Below, piece by piece: positions 20,840-21,468 of a stretch of 21,468 nucleotides of DNA. The position numbers were made by a program, and so were the translations under genes. Numbering within the stretch: position 1 is the first letter of the stretch; every line of letters begins with the position of its first letter. The DNA comes from Bacillota bacterium (GTDB taxonomy: Bacteria > Bacillota > Clostridia > Oscillospirales > Acutalibacteraceae): the NCBI GenBank assembly GCA_023390175.1, contig JAEWDK010000012.1, positions 1 through 21,468 on the forward strand. The letters are read 5' to 3'. The notes under the pieces were generated by a model. It made no database searches. It had not been told where the DNA came from and was given only the letters and a program-made list of their open reading frames with translations.

Positions 20840-21460
20840 CTAAAACATGGTGCCGAGAGAATCCATGATCTGCACCGCGATGATGACCATATAGGTCAAA
20901 AGGAAGCACATCAGCATCACAAAGGAAAACACGCGGATTTTCGGCGGGATTTTCTGAGCCCGCCCTTTTAAGCGCTGAAGCTCCAGCGCCTTGAAATCGT
21001 GGGACAGCATCTGGAAATACACGGCGCTGTCGTCGCCGCGCAGGACGCCGATTAGACCGCGAACCACATCGGAAAGCATGGGGGAATTGAACCTTGCCTC
21101 GAACCGGGTGAGCGCCGCCTCGTAGGATGAGGAGCGCATGTCGGCCGTCAGCACGTCCAGCTCATGGGCGAAGGCGGGACCGGCGTTTTTCTTGTAGGCT
21201 TCCAGCATCGCCAGCACGTCGCGGCTGGCCTTCAGGCTCTGCTCCACAGTTGCCACGAACCGGGGCAGCTCCCCTTCGATCTGATCCCGCTTTGTTTTAA
21301 GCTGCTCATCCGCCTTGCGCGTTTCCTTAAAATACGACAGAACGGCGAGGATAACCACCAGCGGGGTCAGCAGAGGCAGCAGAAGCAGGCATGGGATCAC
21401 GCCCAGCAGGATGGCACCGGATTTTGTCAGGGCGTAGGCCGTGTACACCTCCGGGGTCAT
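20840..21460 (-). CDS. TadC / type II secretion F-domain-like membrane protein
   Basis: A 206-residue protein. Two hydrophobic stretches near the N-terminus (about 14-27 and 29-43) are followed by a cytoplasmic helical bundle (KADEQLKTKRDQIEGELPRF, then VEQSLKASRDVLAMLEAYKK) and a C-terminal membrane helix (about 181-200). The GELPRFVATVEQSLKASRDV segment and the LARFEARFNSPMLSDVV-like helix match the T2SSF fold of TadB/TadC platform proteins. The fold is short, with one F-domain. It would anchor a TadA-type ATPase, probably encoded just beyond the right edge. The ATG at 21460 leaves the gene complete. Confidence 0.75.
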   Translation of the reverse strand: MTPEVYTAYALTKSGAILLGVIPCLLLLPLLTPLVVILAVLSYFKETRKADEQLKTKRDQIEGELPRFVATVEQSLKASRDVLAMLEAYKKNAGPAFAHELDVLTADMRSSSYEAALTRFEARFNSPMLSDVVRGLIGVLRGDDSAVYFQMLSHDFKALELQRLKGRAQKIPPKIRVFSFVMLMCFLLTYMVIIAVQIMDSLGTMF

Positions 21461-21468
21461 GGAATAAC

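Overview
The window reads as the middle of an integrative and conjugative element (ICE) from a Gram-positive, Clostridia-type bacterium (Oscillospiraceae/Lachnospiraceae-like is my guess). The reasons are the moderately GC-rich coding style, strong AGGAGG ribosome sites, TTG/GTG starts, and the gene set: a VirB4 ATPase, a PrgI-family protein, a TrbL/VirB6-like membrane protein, a DUF3852 pilin-like protein, a large Dcm-type methylase and an amidoligase. No rRNA, tRNA, CRISPR array, integrase, relaxase or insertion sequence was seen.

The conjugation genes are all on the minus strand and read right to left. Block A (21460-16656) encodes a TadC/T2SS-F-like membrane protein, a DUF3848-like protein, two TadE/TadG-like pseudopilins (one DUF4320-like), a membrane-anchored DUF6550-like protein, a 561-residue secreted protein and a 112-residue VirB2/DUF3852-like pilin candidate. 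Block B (9749-5438) is a tightly overlapped operon: TrbL-like, DUF4406-like nucleotide-metabolism protein, C5-cytosine methylase, PrgI, and a 199-residue VirB4-N-domain-like protein. Block C (2494-1) is VirB4 followed by an amidoligase cut by the window edge.

The blocks are separated by two plus-strand islands. Island 1 (2566-5433) has a MarR regulator and MFS exporter with two matching palindromic operators, then a roughly 400-base non-coding stretch rich in hairpins, then an orphan 240-residue gene. Island 2 (about 9850-16600) has a P-loop kinase-like gene, a nucleotidyltransferase, an Fpg/Nei-like protein lacking the catalytic N-terminal proline, an alkyltransferase-like (MGMT fold) protein with no cysteine, a metallo-beta-lactamase-fold hydrolase, a C45/Ntn acyltransferase-type hydrolase, an XRE regulator with a TPR-like tail, and an orphan 242-residue gene.

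The most unusual signals are: terminator-like hairpins immediately before four conjugation genes, which imply attenuation or antitermination; the hairpin-dense region 4441-4704; a plus-strand terminator embedded inside the coding sequence of the opposing gene; the roughly 400-residue degenerate-repeat insert in the methylase; and the neighbouring pair of DNA-lesion-recognition proteins that both lack their classical catalytic residue.
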